This document shows, in pieces, positions 1 to 5,861 of a stretch of 16,886 nucleotides of DNA. Both the position numbers and the translations under genes were made by a program. Position 1 is the stretch's first letter. The number at the start of each line of letters is the position of its first letter. This DNA is from JAUJNH01 sp038253125 (GTDB lineage Bacteria; Actinomycetota; Acidimicrobiia; Acidimicrobiales; JAUJNH01), in assembly GCA_038253125.1 (NCBI GenBank), contig JBBSHM010000053.1, positions 1 to 16,886 of the forward strand, written 5' to 3'. The notes under the pieces are model-generated. The model did no database searches. It was given only the letters and a program-made list of their open reading frames with translations, and had not been told where the DNA came from.

Positions 1-200
1 AGGGCGAAGCCCAGCTCGCCGAGCTCGGTTGCCCGCTCCTGCACCCGGACCAGGTGCTCCTGGCACGGGAGTCAGTGGCGGTGGCGGATGATGCTGAGAA
101 GGGCTCTCGGCGGCCCGGCGCCCAGGTCGAGCGATGCGCCGGTGGTGGCGTCGGCCAGAACGATGCCGGCCAGGCTCACCGGCTGGGTGTCGCCGTCCAC
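1..200 (-). CDS. Peroxiredoxin-like (AhpC/TSA, SelL-related type) selenoprotein, 5' part; in-frame TGA read as selenocysteine
   Basis: Read from GTG 200 on the minus strand, the frame gives MDGDTQPVSLAGIVLADATT, then a segment ending SIIRHRH, a TGA at 74-72, and then LPCQEHLVRVQERATELGEL, still open at base 1. The joined motif R-H-R-H-U-L-P-C-Q-E-H matches the RHxxCxxC redox site of AhpC/TSA-type peroxiredoxin-like proteins, with TGA at the first Cys. A SECIS-like hairpin follows the TGA. By family analogy the product would be a cytoplasmic thiol/selenol oxidoreductase; its substrate is unknown. The GTG start is preferred because a TAGTGT box lies 8 bases upstream. ATG 230 is in frame too but overlaps the ligase start and has neither a Shine-Dalgarno nor a TANNNT box. 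Sec is residue 43 from the GTG (53 from the ATG). The 3' end lies outside the window. The alternative is a gene broken by a Cys-to-stop mutation. Confidence 0.72.
42..71 (-). promoter_or_regulatory. Candidate bacterial SECIS element just after the TGA codon
   Basis: On the minus strand, 2 bases after the TGA (74-72), CCCG (69-66) pairs with CGGG (47-44) and CCAGG (63-59) pairs with CCTGG (54-50). A 2x2 internal loop separates the two stems and an AGCA tetraloop caps them. The loop G lies 17 bases from the T of the TGA. Bacterial SECIS hairpins that recruit SelB lie within the coding sequence directly downstream of UGA and usually have a G among the first two loop bases; both features hold here. 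The pairing was found by eye, with no folding energy computed. Confidence 0.6.
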
Positions 201-208
201 CGCCGCCG

Positions 209-218
209 ACACTACGGT
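209..218. promoter_or_regulatory. Overlapping divergent -10 boxes for the selenoprotein and ligase genes
   Basis: Plus-strand TACGGT (213-218) lies 10 bases before the ligase ATG at 229. Minus-strand TAGTGT (214-209) lies 8 bases before the selenoprotein GTG at 200. Both fit the actinobacterial TANNNT -10 form and share the central TA, so a single site could fire in both directions. No convincing -35 is visible for either. Confidence 0.45.
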
Positions 219-228
219 CCGGCTCGCC

Positions 229-1944
229 ATGGTCGACACTCAGCCGAACGATCCTCCGCCCGCCCCGCCCTCGTCGCTGCGGGCCATGCTCGAGCTGCGG
301 GCCGCGGAGCTCGGCCCCCAGCCGTTCCTCACCCTCCCCGACGCCACCCTCACCTACGCCGAGACCGACGAGCTGGCCAACCGGACGGCCTCGGTCCTGG
401 TCGGTCTCGGCTACGGCGTCGGCGACATCGTGATGGTCCGGGCCCTCAACGGCTGGGCCACGGTGGCCGCCTGGTTCGGGTGCGCCAAGATCGGAGCGGT
501 CTACCTCCCGTTGAACGCCCTGCAGACCGGCGAGCCGCTCCGCCAGGTGATGGCCCACTCCCGCAGCCGGATCGTGCTGGTGCAGGAGGCCCTGGCCGGC
601 GACATCGAGGCGCTCCGCGGCGGCCTCCCCGACCTGCGCCACGTGGTGCTGGCCGGTGAGCTGGGGGCCCGAGCGGCCCGGCAGAGCGGGGGAATCGGGG
701 CCCGAGCGGCCCGGCAGAGCGGGGGACAGCGGGCTCTGCGGCTCGAGGAGCTCCTGGAGGAGGCGGGCAGCGCAGCGCCCTCCCCGCTGGCCGACGATCC
801 GGGCGCCCCCACCAAGCTGATGTACACCTCGGGCACGACCGGGGTTCCGAAGGGCGTGCTCTGGAGTCGCAGCTGCGAGGCGCTCTGGGGCCGCTGCTAC
901 GGCGACGAGCTCCTGCCGATAGAGCGGGGCGAGAGCCTGTACTCGTGCCTGCCGCTGTTCCACGCCACCTGCCAGGGCACGACCCTGGCCGCACTGTGGC
1001 GTGGCGGTCGTATGACCGCCGACTCCGGCTTCTCGCTGCTGTCGTTCTGGCGCCGCATCCGCGAGGCGGACGCCGTGATGTTCACCTTCGTCGGCACCAT
1101 CCTCTCGGCGCTGGCCCGCCGGCCGCCCCATCCCTCCGATGCCGACAACCCGGTGCGGCGGATCCTGGGCAGCGCCGCCCCGATCGACCGCTGGCGCGAC
1201 ATCGAGGAACGTTTCGGCCTTCAGATCGCCGAGACCTGGGGTCAGACCGAGTCGGCGTCATGCTGGTCCTGGCCGGCCCGGGGCCTGCCCCAGCTGCCTG
1301 GCACGGTGGGTGTTCCGAGCGCCCGGTGGGAGGGGCGGATCGCCGATGAGGCGGGCCGGCCGCTCGGCCCCGAGCAGACCGGCGAGCTGTGGGTGAAGCC
1401 GGTGGCACCCCACGTCATGTTCGAGGGGTACCTGGGGGCGGAGGGGCCGGCCGCTCCCACCCGGGAGTGCTTCACCGAGGACGGCTGGTACCGCACCGGT
1501 GACCTGCTGGCGTGGACCGAGGAGGGCGAGCTCTCGTTCATCGGCCGCCACCGCGACGCCATACGACGGGCCGGGGAGATGATCTCACCGTCGTTCATCG
1601 AGGAGGCGGCGCTGACCCACCCGGGCGTGGTCGAGGCGGCGGCCATCGGCGTGCCGGCCGACGACGGCGTGGAGGAGGAGGTGCTGCTGTGCGTGGTGGC
1701 CTCGGAGGGGATCGAGCTGGACCTGGCCGAGGTGGCGTCGTTCCTGGGCACGGCTCTGCCCGCCTACCTGGTGCCGCGGTGGCTGCGGTCTCACGACGCC
1801 CTGCCGAAGACGCCGACCACCCGCGTCCGCAAGTTCGAGCTGCGGGCTCTGGGCACAGCAGATGCCTGGGACACCCGCCGGCGCCGCTGGGCCCCGGGCC
1901 CGAGCGGCCCTGCAGAGCGGGAAGCTCCGCGTCCGCCGGCTTGA
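229..1944 (+). CDS. AMP-dependent acyl-CoA/acyl-ACP synthetase (ANL superfamily, carnitine-CoA-ligase-like)
   Basis: This is a 571-aa adenylating enzyme that activates a carboxylic acid with ATP and passes it to a thiol. Visible motifs are the phosphate-binding loop MYTSGTTGVPKG (198-209), ETWGQTES (335-342), YRTGD (421-425) and RRAGEMISP further on. At the C-terminal catalytic-lysine motif it reads PKTPTTRVRK (526-535), where most family members have G-K; Arg stands in the Lys position. ATG 229 is chosen because the conserved N-terminal region (LRAMLELRAAELG...LTYAE) follows soon after. A longer frame reaches back to 88 but antisense to the divergent gene. Residues 146-166 or so contain a tandem 11-residue repeat (GARAARQSGG twice) encoded by a 30-bp DNA repeat, and the C-terminal tail carries a third copy of that DNA. 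The adjacent carrier protein is a plausible acceptor. The substrate cannot be told. Confidence 0.88.
   Translation: MVDTQPNDPPPAPPSSLRAMLELRAAELGPQPFLTLPDATLTYAETDELANRTASVLVGLGYGVGDIVMVRALNGWATVAAWFGCAKIGAVYLPLNALQTGEPLRQVMAHSRSRIVLVQEALAGDIEALRGGLPDLRHVVLAGELGARAARQSGGIGARAARQSGGQRALRLEELLEEAGSAAPSPLADDPGAPTKLMYTSGTTGVPKGVLWSRSCEALWGRCYGDELLPIERGESLYSCLPLFHATCQGTTLAALWRGGRMTADSGFSLLSFWRRIREADAVMFTFVGTILSALARRPPHPSDADNPVRRILGSAAPIDRWRDIEERFGLQIAETWGQTESASCWSWPARGLPQLPGTVGVPSARWEGRIADEAGRPLGPEQTGELWVKPVAPHVMFEGYLGAEGPAAPTRECFTEDGWYRTGDLLAWTEEGELSFIGRHRDAIRRAGEMISPSFIEEAALTHPGVVEAAAIGVPADDGVEEEVLLCVVASEGIELDLAEVASFLGTALPAYLVPRWLRSHDALPKTPTTRVRKFELRALGTADAWDTRRRRWAPGPSGPAEREAPRPPA
664..693 (+). 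repeat. Copy 1 of a 30-bp GC-rich repeat, in frame within the ligase gene
   Basis: This unit, beginning GGGGCCCGAGCGGCCC and ending GAGCGGGGGA, is repeated without mismatch at 697-726, a period of 33 bp or 11 codons. It can fold as GGGCC-CGAGC-GGCCC. It encodes GARAARQSGG in a loop region just before the ATP-binding motif. Confidence 0.9.
697..726 (+). repeat. Copy 2 of the 30-bp repeat
   Basis: Identical over 30 bases to 664-693 and separated from it by three bases (ATC). Because the period is 33 bp the ligase frame is preserved. Confidence 0.9.
1896..1921 (+). repeat. Copy 3 of the repeat, at the 3' end of the ligase gene
   Basis: 26 bases starting GGGCCCGAGCGGCCC match copies 1 and 2 with one mismatch (T for G at 1911). 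This copy is 1.2 kb from the tandem pair and is read in a different frame, as part of the tail PGPSGPAEREAPRPPA. It lies beyond the last conserved ligase motif. Confidence 0.8.
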
Positions 1945-1977
1945 AGCGGCTCTTTGGTTGAGCTCCTCCATGGCCGG

Positions 1978-1983
1978 TAGGTT
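1978..1983 (+). promoter_or_regulatory. TANNNT -10-like box before the acyl carrier protein gene
   Basis: TAGGTT followed by 6 bases and the GTG start at 1990. A loose TTGGTT (1954-1959) sits 18 bases upstream as a possible -35. It suggests that the carrier protein can be expressed as a leaderless transcript apart from the ligase. Confidence 0.4.
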
Positions 1984-1989
1984 CCCGCC

Positions 1990-2271
1990 GTGCCCACACC
2001 CCGAGACCCCGAGGAGCTGCGTCAGGCGTTCGCCGAGACGGTGGCCGAGATCCTGGGCATCGAGCCCGACGAGGTGACGCCGGAACGGTCGTGGGACGAG
2101 CTCGACGCTGACTCGCTGGCCCTCACCGAGATCTCGCTGCTGCTCGACGACGCCTTTGGGATCCGCCTGCCGGACGTCGATCCCGCTGACATGCAGACGG
2201 TCGGCGACGCCCTGGCCCTGGTCGAGCGGGCCGTGGCCGAGCGGGCGGCCAGCGGCCGGGGCCCGGCCTGA
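1990..2271 (+). CDS. Free-standing acyl carrier protein
   Basis: This 93-aa acidic protein has the acyl-carrier fold pattern. Helix 1 carries FAETVAEILGIEPDEV, the attachment motif is ELDADSLALTEI with Ser42 as the expected 4'-phosphopantetheine site, and a second region reads FGIRLPDVDPADMQTVGDAL. The length is typical of discrete carrier proteins, with a slightly long Ala/Arg-rich tail. It starts at GTG, 45 bases after the ligase stop, with no strong Shine-Dalgarno. It may carry the acyl group activated by the ligase (inferred from adjacency only) or serve a separate pathway. No ketosynthase, holo-ACP synthase or condensation domain is visible nearby, so it is unlikely to be the fatty-acid-synthesis acpP, which usually sits with fab genes. 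Confidence 0.9.
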   Translation: MPTPRDPEELRQAFAETVAEILGIEPDEVTPERSWDELDADSLALTEISLLLDDAFGIRLPDVDPADMQTVGDALALVERAVAERAASGRGPA

Positions 2272-2309
2272 GCGCGGGAAGCGTCTGCAGGTAGGGCGGC
2301 CTCCGTCCG

Positions 2310-2315
2310 TAGTCT
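2310..2315 (+). promoter_or_regulatory. TANNNT -10-like box before the lipoprotein gene
   Basis: TAGTCT followed by 7 bases and the GTG start at 2323. No Shine-Dalgarno is present in the 51-bp gap after the carrier protein gene, so a leaderless transcript is likely. Confidence 0.4.
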
Positions 2316-2322
2316 CCTCAGG

Positions 2323-3339
2323 GTGCGAACCCAGCCCCGGCGCCTGACCAAGGCGGCTGCCGCCCTCGCCACGATGGCCTTCATCGCCGGGGCCTGCGCT
2401 TCCAAGCCCCCGGCCCCGCGGACCGACGCCCCCGAGCCGGCCGTCTCGCCGGTGCCGTCCGAGCCACCGGCCGGACGCGTGGTCCCCCTCCCCGGACAAC
2501 CCGAGGGGCTGGTGGTCGACGGCCCCACCCGCACCATCGCTGCCGGCGTGCGCAAGCCGGACGGCCTGGCCCTGGTCGATGCCGACACCGGCGTCGAGCG
2601 CAGCCGGACCCTGTTCGCTGGCTCGGCCCGACACCTGCAGCTGGCCCGGGCGGGCGGCCCGGTGCTCGTGCCAGCCGAGGGCACCGACCGGCTGTACCAG
2701 GTGGCGCTGCCCGACGGCGCCCTCGTCAGCGATGTCGGGGTCGGCCGCCAGCCCCACGACGCCACCTCCGCTGGCGAGCGCGTCTTCGTGGGGGACGAGC
2801 TGGCCAACCGGGTTTCGGTGGTCGAGGGCGGCCAGGAGGTGAAGCAGCTGCCGGCCCCGGTGCAGCCCGGGGGCGTCGCCGCCTCCTCCGACGGCTCTGT
2901 CGTCGTCGCCCTTGGTGTCCGCGGTCGCCAGATGGAGGCCTACCGGCCGGATGGCTCGTCGCTCGGCCGGACGCCCTGCGGGGTCGGGCCCACACATGTG
3001 AGAGCCGGTCCGGACAACCTCTTCTACGTGGCCGACACCCAGGGAGAGGCGCTGCTCGTCTTCGAGGTCCGCCCCGACGGCCCCCACCAGATCGCCAAGG
3101 TGGCGGCCAAGGGTGCCCCCTACGGCCTGGCCATTGACTCCACCCGCCGCATCGCCTACGTCACGCTGACGGCCACGAACCGGGTGCAGGCCTTCCGCCT
3201 CGACGGCCGGACGCCGAAGGCTAACCGGTCCTGGCCCACGATCCGCCAGCCCGTCGACGTCGCCGTCGACCCCACCACCGGCCGGGTCGTGGTGGCCGGC
3301 GGCGCCGCCGACAGCGCCCTCCAGCTCATCGACCCCTGA
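2323..3339 (+). CDS. Secreted beta-propeller (YncE/NHL-like) lipoprotein
   Basis: 338 aa. The N-terminus has a basic RRLTK stretch, a hydrophobic segment (about 11-23) and an imperfect lipobox ending at Cys25 (IAGAC). A Pro-rich linker (PAPRTDAPEPAVSPVPSEPP) follows. The rest is built of repeated short units such as LANRVSVVEG, FYVADTQGEALLVFEV and ATNRVQAFRLDG, with recurring D-G and P-x-x-V/L-A-V-D patterns typical of YncE, NHL or SMP-30-like propellers. No catalytic residues can be assigned, so binding or a structural role outside the membrane is the safest reading. GTG 2323 is chosen because it gives a normal signal peptide and follows a TANNNT box by 7 bases. The gene converges on gluD, with a 16-bp gap. 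Confidence 0.78.
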   Translation: MRTQPRRLTKAAAALATMAFIAGACASKPPAPRTDAPEPAVSPVPSEPPAGRVVPLPGQPEGLVVDGPTRTIAAGVRKPDGLALVDADTGVERSRTLFAGSARHLQLARAGGPVLVPAEGTDRLYQVALPDGALVSDVGVGRQPHDATSAGERVFVGDELANRVSVVEGGQEVKQLPAPVQPGGVAASSDGSVVVALGVRGRQMEAYRPDGSSLGRTPCGVGPTHVRAGPDNLFYVADTQGEALLVFEVRPDGPHQIAKVAAKGAPYGLAIDSTRRIAYVTLTATNRVQAFRLDGRTPKANRSWPTIRQPVDVAVDPTTGRVVVAGGAADSALQLIDP

Positions 3340-3342
3340 GGG

Positions 3343-3384
3343 CCGGCGAGCTCGGTTAGAGTGGCCATCCTGCTACCTCGCCGG
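3343..3384. terminator. Inverted repeat at the convergent lipoprotein/gluD junction
   Basis: CCGGCGAG (3343-3350) and CTCGCCGG (3377-3384) are perfect 8-bp arms around a 26-base loop that holds the end of gluD. There is no T-run on either side, so it is a weak, possibly bidirectional terminator at best. Confidence 0.25.
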
Positions 3385-4222
3385 TGACGTTTGTCGGCAC
3401 GATCGTCGCCGTCGTCTTATGCGAACGGCGGGTGCGTCGCTCCAGGCCGTTGGCGGTGATCGAGAGCAGGCCGCAGGTGGAGATGTACATGGCGGCAACG
3501 ACCATCAGAGCGGGGACGAAGGGAAAGCCGAAGTTGATGCGACCGCCGATCTGCTTGCCCACGTAGAGCAGCTCCGGGTAGGTGATGATGAAGCCGAGGG
3601 CGGTGTCCTTCAGCAACACCACGAGCTGGCTGACGATGGTCGGCAGCATCGCCCGCACGGCCTGGGGCATCAGGATCAGCCTTGTCGTCGGGCCCTTTCG
3701 CATGCCGATGGCGTAGGCCGCCTCGGATTGGCCCTTCGCCACGCTGAGAATGCCGGCGCGGAATATCTCGGCCAGCACCGAACCGTTGTAGAAGGTGAGA
3801 CCGAGCACCAGCGCCCACAGCTTCGGGAGCGGGTGGTGGTACTGCAGCGGCACGTAGTAGAAGACGAAGATCTGGATGAGCAGCGGAACGGCCCGGAACA
3901 GTTCAACGGTCACCGTGGCCGGCCACCGCAGCGCACGGTGATCGCTCAGGCGACCGGCGGCTAGAACGATCCCGAAAGCCAAGGCGAGAGCGGCTCCGAG
4001 CCCGGCGGCTTTCAGGGTGGCGAGAAGCCCGGTCAGGAGCTGGCGCTGGATCGAGGGGAGGCGGAACTGCTGCCACCTCCGGGACTCGAACTGCCCGGTC
4101 GCCTCGAAGCGATAGACGAGATAGCCGATTAGGGCCATGATCAGCACGCCTGAGATCACGCTGATCACACTGTTGCGGAGGCGTGCTCTGGGCCCGGGTG
4201 TGTCGTAGAGGACCGAGCTCAA
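3356..4222 (-). CDS. gluD: Glutamate ABC transporter permease GluD
   Basis: 288-aa inner-membrane permease of the His/Glu/Gln/Arg type. The start is TTG 4222, which overlaps the gluC stop as TTGA and has GGGGGAG 6 bases upstream. It yields the N-terminus MSSVLYDTPGPRARLRN, the usual GluD beginning. An upstream GTG (4237) is also possible but gives an atypical leader. Membrane segments include VISGVLIMALIGYLVY near the start, a long segment around ALALAFGIVLAA, LLIQIFVFYYVPL and FVPALMVVAAMYISTCGLL. The ATPase-contact (EAA) loop is EAAYAIGMRKGPTTRLILMP. It pairs with GluC to form the channel fed by GluB and driven by GluA. It is the last gene of the operon. Confidence 0.9.
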   Translation of the reverse strand: MSSVLYDTPGPRARLRNSVISVISGVLIMALIGYLVYRFEATGQFESRRWQQFRLPSIQRQLLTGLLATLKAAGLGAALALAFGIVLAAGRLSDHRALRWPATVTVELFRAVPLLIQIFVFYYVPLQYHHPLPKLWALVLGLTFYNGSVLAEIFRAGILSVAKGQSEAAYAIGMRKGPTTRLILMPQAVRAMLPTIVSQLVVLLKDTALGFIITYPELLYVGKQIGGRINFGFPFVPALMVVAAMYISTCGLLSITANGLERRTRRSHKTTATIVPTNVTGEVAGWPL

Positions 4223-4875
4223 CGGCTTCTCCCCCACCGTCTCTCCAGCGCCCGCTGGATGGCCACCAGCGGCAGGACCAGCAGCAGGAAGCCGATGGTG
4301 ATCCACAGCAGCGTCGGGGTCTGCTTCACACTCCGCTCGGACAGGGCAGCGAGGATGGAGCCGGCCTCCGTCACCGAGAAGCCGGCGGCCACTGTGGTGT
4401 TCTTCAGCAGGGCGTTGACGACGCTCATGAGCGGGGGCACGATCGGCCGGAAGGCCTGGGGGAGCACGATCAGCACCAGGACCTGGCTGAAGGTCATGCC
4501 GATGGCCCTCGCTGCCTCACCCTGGCCGGTGTCCACGGTGTTGATGCCGGAGCGGACCACCTCGCACACGAACGCCGAGGTGTACACCGTCAGGGCTATG
4601 CAGGCCTTCTGGAAGAAGCCGAGGTTGACCTCTAGCTTGGGGACGGCGAACACCAGAAAGGCGAAGACCAGCGTCAGCGGGGTGTTGCGGATGGTGTTCA
4701 CATAGACGGCCCCGAACGCCCGGAGCGCTGGGATCGGGGACACCCGCATGGCAGCGAGCAGGGTCCCGAAGATGAGACAGCCGAAGCCCGCTATGACGAA
4801 CAGCTTGACGGTGGTGGTGAACCCGTCGATGAAGAGGTTCCGGTTGTCCGAGAATACCCGGAGGAAGTCACCCAA
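4219..4875 (-). CDS. gluC: Glutamate ABC transporter permease GluC
   Basis: 218-aa permease with the family pattern FIDGFTTTVKLFVIAG, VYVNTIRNTPLTLVFAFL and the EAA loop EAARAIGMTFSQVLVLIVLP. About five membrane segments are visible, and the protein ends in a basic tail (RALERRWGRSR). The start appears to be TTG at 4875, 8 bases after the gluB stop. The Shine-Dalgarno is poor and no ATG lies near, but the N-terminus MGDFLRVFSDNRNLFIDGF aligns with known GluC openings. Its stop overlaps the gluD start. With GluD it makes the membrane channel for glutamate or a close amino acid. Confidence 0.9.
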   Translation of the reverse strand: MGDFLRVFSDNRNLFIDGFTTTVKLFVIAGFGCLIFGTLLAAMRVSPIPALRAFGAVYVNTIRNTPLTLVFAFLVFAVPKLEVNLGFFQKACIALTVYTSAFVCEVVRSGINTVDTGQGEAARAIGMTFSQVLVLIVLPQAFRPIVPPLMSVVNALLKNTTVAAGFSVTEAGSILAALSERSVKQTPTLLWITIGFLLLVLPLVAIQRALERRWGRSR

Positions 4876-4883
4876 GCTCGGGC

Positions 4884-5831
4884 TCAGTAGCGCTCGAGGG
4901 GTGGCGGCGATGCGGGCGAGCCGGACTTGCCCAGCGTGCCGTCGTAGATCTTCTGCCAGCTGCCGTCGGTGAAGGAGGCAGCGAGGATGTCGTCGATCTT
5001 GTTCCGCAGCGCGGTGTCGTCATGGGCCAGGCCGATGCCGTACTTCTCGACGCTGAACGGCTGGCCCACCACCTTCAGCTGCGACGGGCTCTGGGCGGCG
5101 TAGCCCTTCAGGATGGCGTCGTCGGTGGTGACGGCGTCGGTCTGCTTGTCGATCAGCTGGGACACGCACTCGGAGTAGGTCTTGAACTCCGAGATGTTGG
5201 CAGGCTCGGTCAGCATCTCGTCGCGGACTCGCTGGATCGGTGTCGAGCCCGTGGCCGAGCACACCTTCTTGCCCTTCAGGGTGTCCTTGCCGGTGATGGA
5301 CGTGTCGCTCTTGCGCACGAGGAGGTCCTGGCCGGCGATGAAGTACGGGCCGGCGAAGGAGACGTCGGCCTTGCGCTTGTCGTTGATCGAGTAGGTGCCG
5401 ACGTAGTAGTCGATCTCGCCCGCCTTTATGGAGGTCTCGCGGTTGGCGCTCGGGATCTCCTTGTACTCGATCTTGGCCGGGTCCACCCCCAGCTTCGAGG
5501 CGACGAGCTGGGCCATCTCGATGTCGAAGCCGCAGCGCTTGCCGTCGGTGTCCTTGTAGCCCAGGTTGGGCTGGTCGGCCTTCACCCCGACCATCACCTT
5601 GCCGGCCGTCTTGATGCGCATGAAGGTGGGGCTGTCGGCCACATCGACCCCCTGGGCGGCGCTGAAGGTCGCCCCCGAGCTCGAGCACTTGTCGCTGACC
5701 GGTGCGGCGTTGGAGCCCCCCGACCCGCCGCCCCCTGCGCCCGTCGTGGTGGAGGAGTCCGACCCGCAGGCGGCGGCGACGGTGGCGAGGGCGGTGAAGC
5801 CCAGCAGAGCGGTGCTTCGGCGCATGGTCAT
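4884..5831 (-). CDS. gluB: Glutamate-binding lipoprotein GluB of the ABC transporter
   Basis: 315-aa extracytoplasmic solute-binding protein of family 3. The signal peptide MTMRRSTALLGFTALATVAAAC ends at lipobox Cys22, followed by a Ser/Gly-rich linker. The binding domain shows FMRIKTAGKVMVGVKADQPN, KRCGFDIEMAQLVASKLG, EIDYYVGTYSINDKRKADVSF (site-1 and site-2 type motifs), then KVCSATGSTPIQRV and DAVTTDDAILKGYA in the second lobe. Two ATGs lie at 5831 and 5825; the first has AAGGAG 11 bases upstream. The gene follows gluA by 30 bp. GluB captures glutamate, or a related acidic amino acid, outside the membrane and delivers it to GluCD. The gene order A-B-C-D is that of the Corynebacterium glutamicum glutamate system. 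Confidence 0.92.
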   Translation of the reverse strand: MTMRRSTALLGFTALATVAAACGSDSSTTTGAGGGGSGGSNAAPVSDKCSSSGATFSAAQGVDVADSPTFMRIKTAGKVMVGVKADQPNLGYKDTDGKRCGFDIEMAQLVASKLGVDPAKIEYKEIPSANRETSIKAGEIDYYVGTYSINDKRKADVSFAGPYFIAGQDLLVRKSDTSITGKDTLKGKKVCSATGSTPIQRVRDEMLTEPANISEFKTYSECVSQLIDKQTDAVTTDDAILKGYAAQSPSQLKVVGQPFSVEKYGIGLAHDDTALRNKIDDILAASFTDGSWQKIYDGTLGKSGSPASPPPLERY

Positions 5832-5842
5832 CTCGGTTGGAG

Positions 5843-5848
5843 CTCCTT
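5843..5848 (-). promoter_or_regulatory. Shine-Dalgarno of gluB
   Basis: AAGGAG on the minus strand, 11 bases before ATG 5831. It is a clear ribosome binding site within the operon, in contrast to the operon-first gene gluA, which lacks one. Confidence 0.7.
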
Positions 5849-5861
5849 CGTGGTGGGCTGG

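Noticed and set aside
72..74. TGA as a plain stop, giving a 42-52 residue small protein
   Set aside because: The conserved second half of the redox motif (LPCQEH) and the following helix are in frame after the TGA, which a short standalone protein would not explain.
228..231. CCATGG with ATG on both strands, suggesting the two divergent genes start on the same bases
   Set aside because: Possible, but the minus-strand ATG has neither a Shine-Dalgarno nor a TANNNT box, while the in-frame GTG at 200 fits the local start grammar better. Kept as an alternative only.
54..659. 201-codon plus-strand frame at the left edge
   Set aside because: It has an Arg/Pro/Gly-rich low-complexity composition and overlaps both the divergent selenoprotein and the ligase in another frame.
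1585..3087. 500-codon minus-strand open frame across the ligase end, carrier protein and lipoprotein genes
   Set aside because: It lies antisense to three well-supported genes, has no recognisable domain and is rich in Gly/Arg/His; such frames are expected at this GC content.
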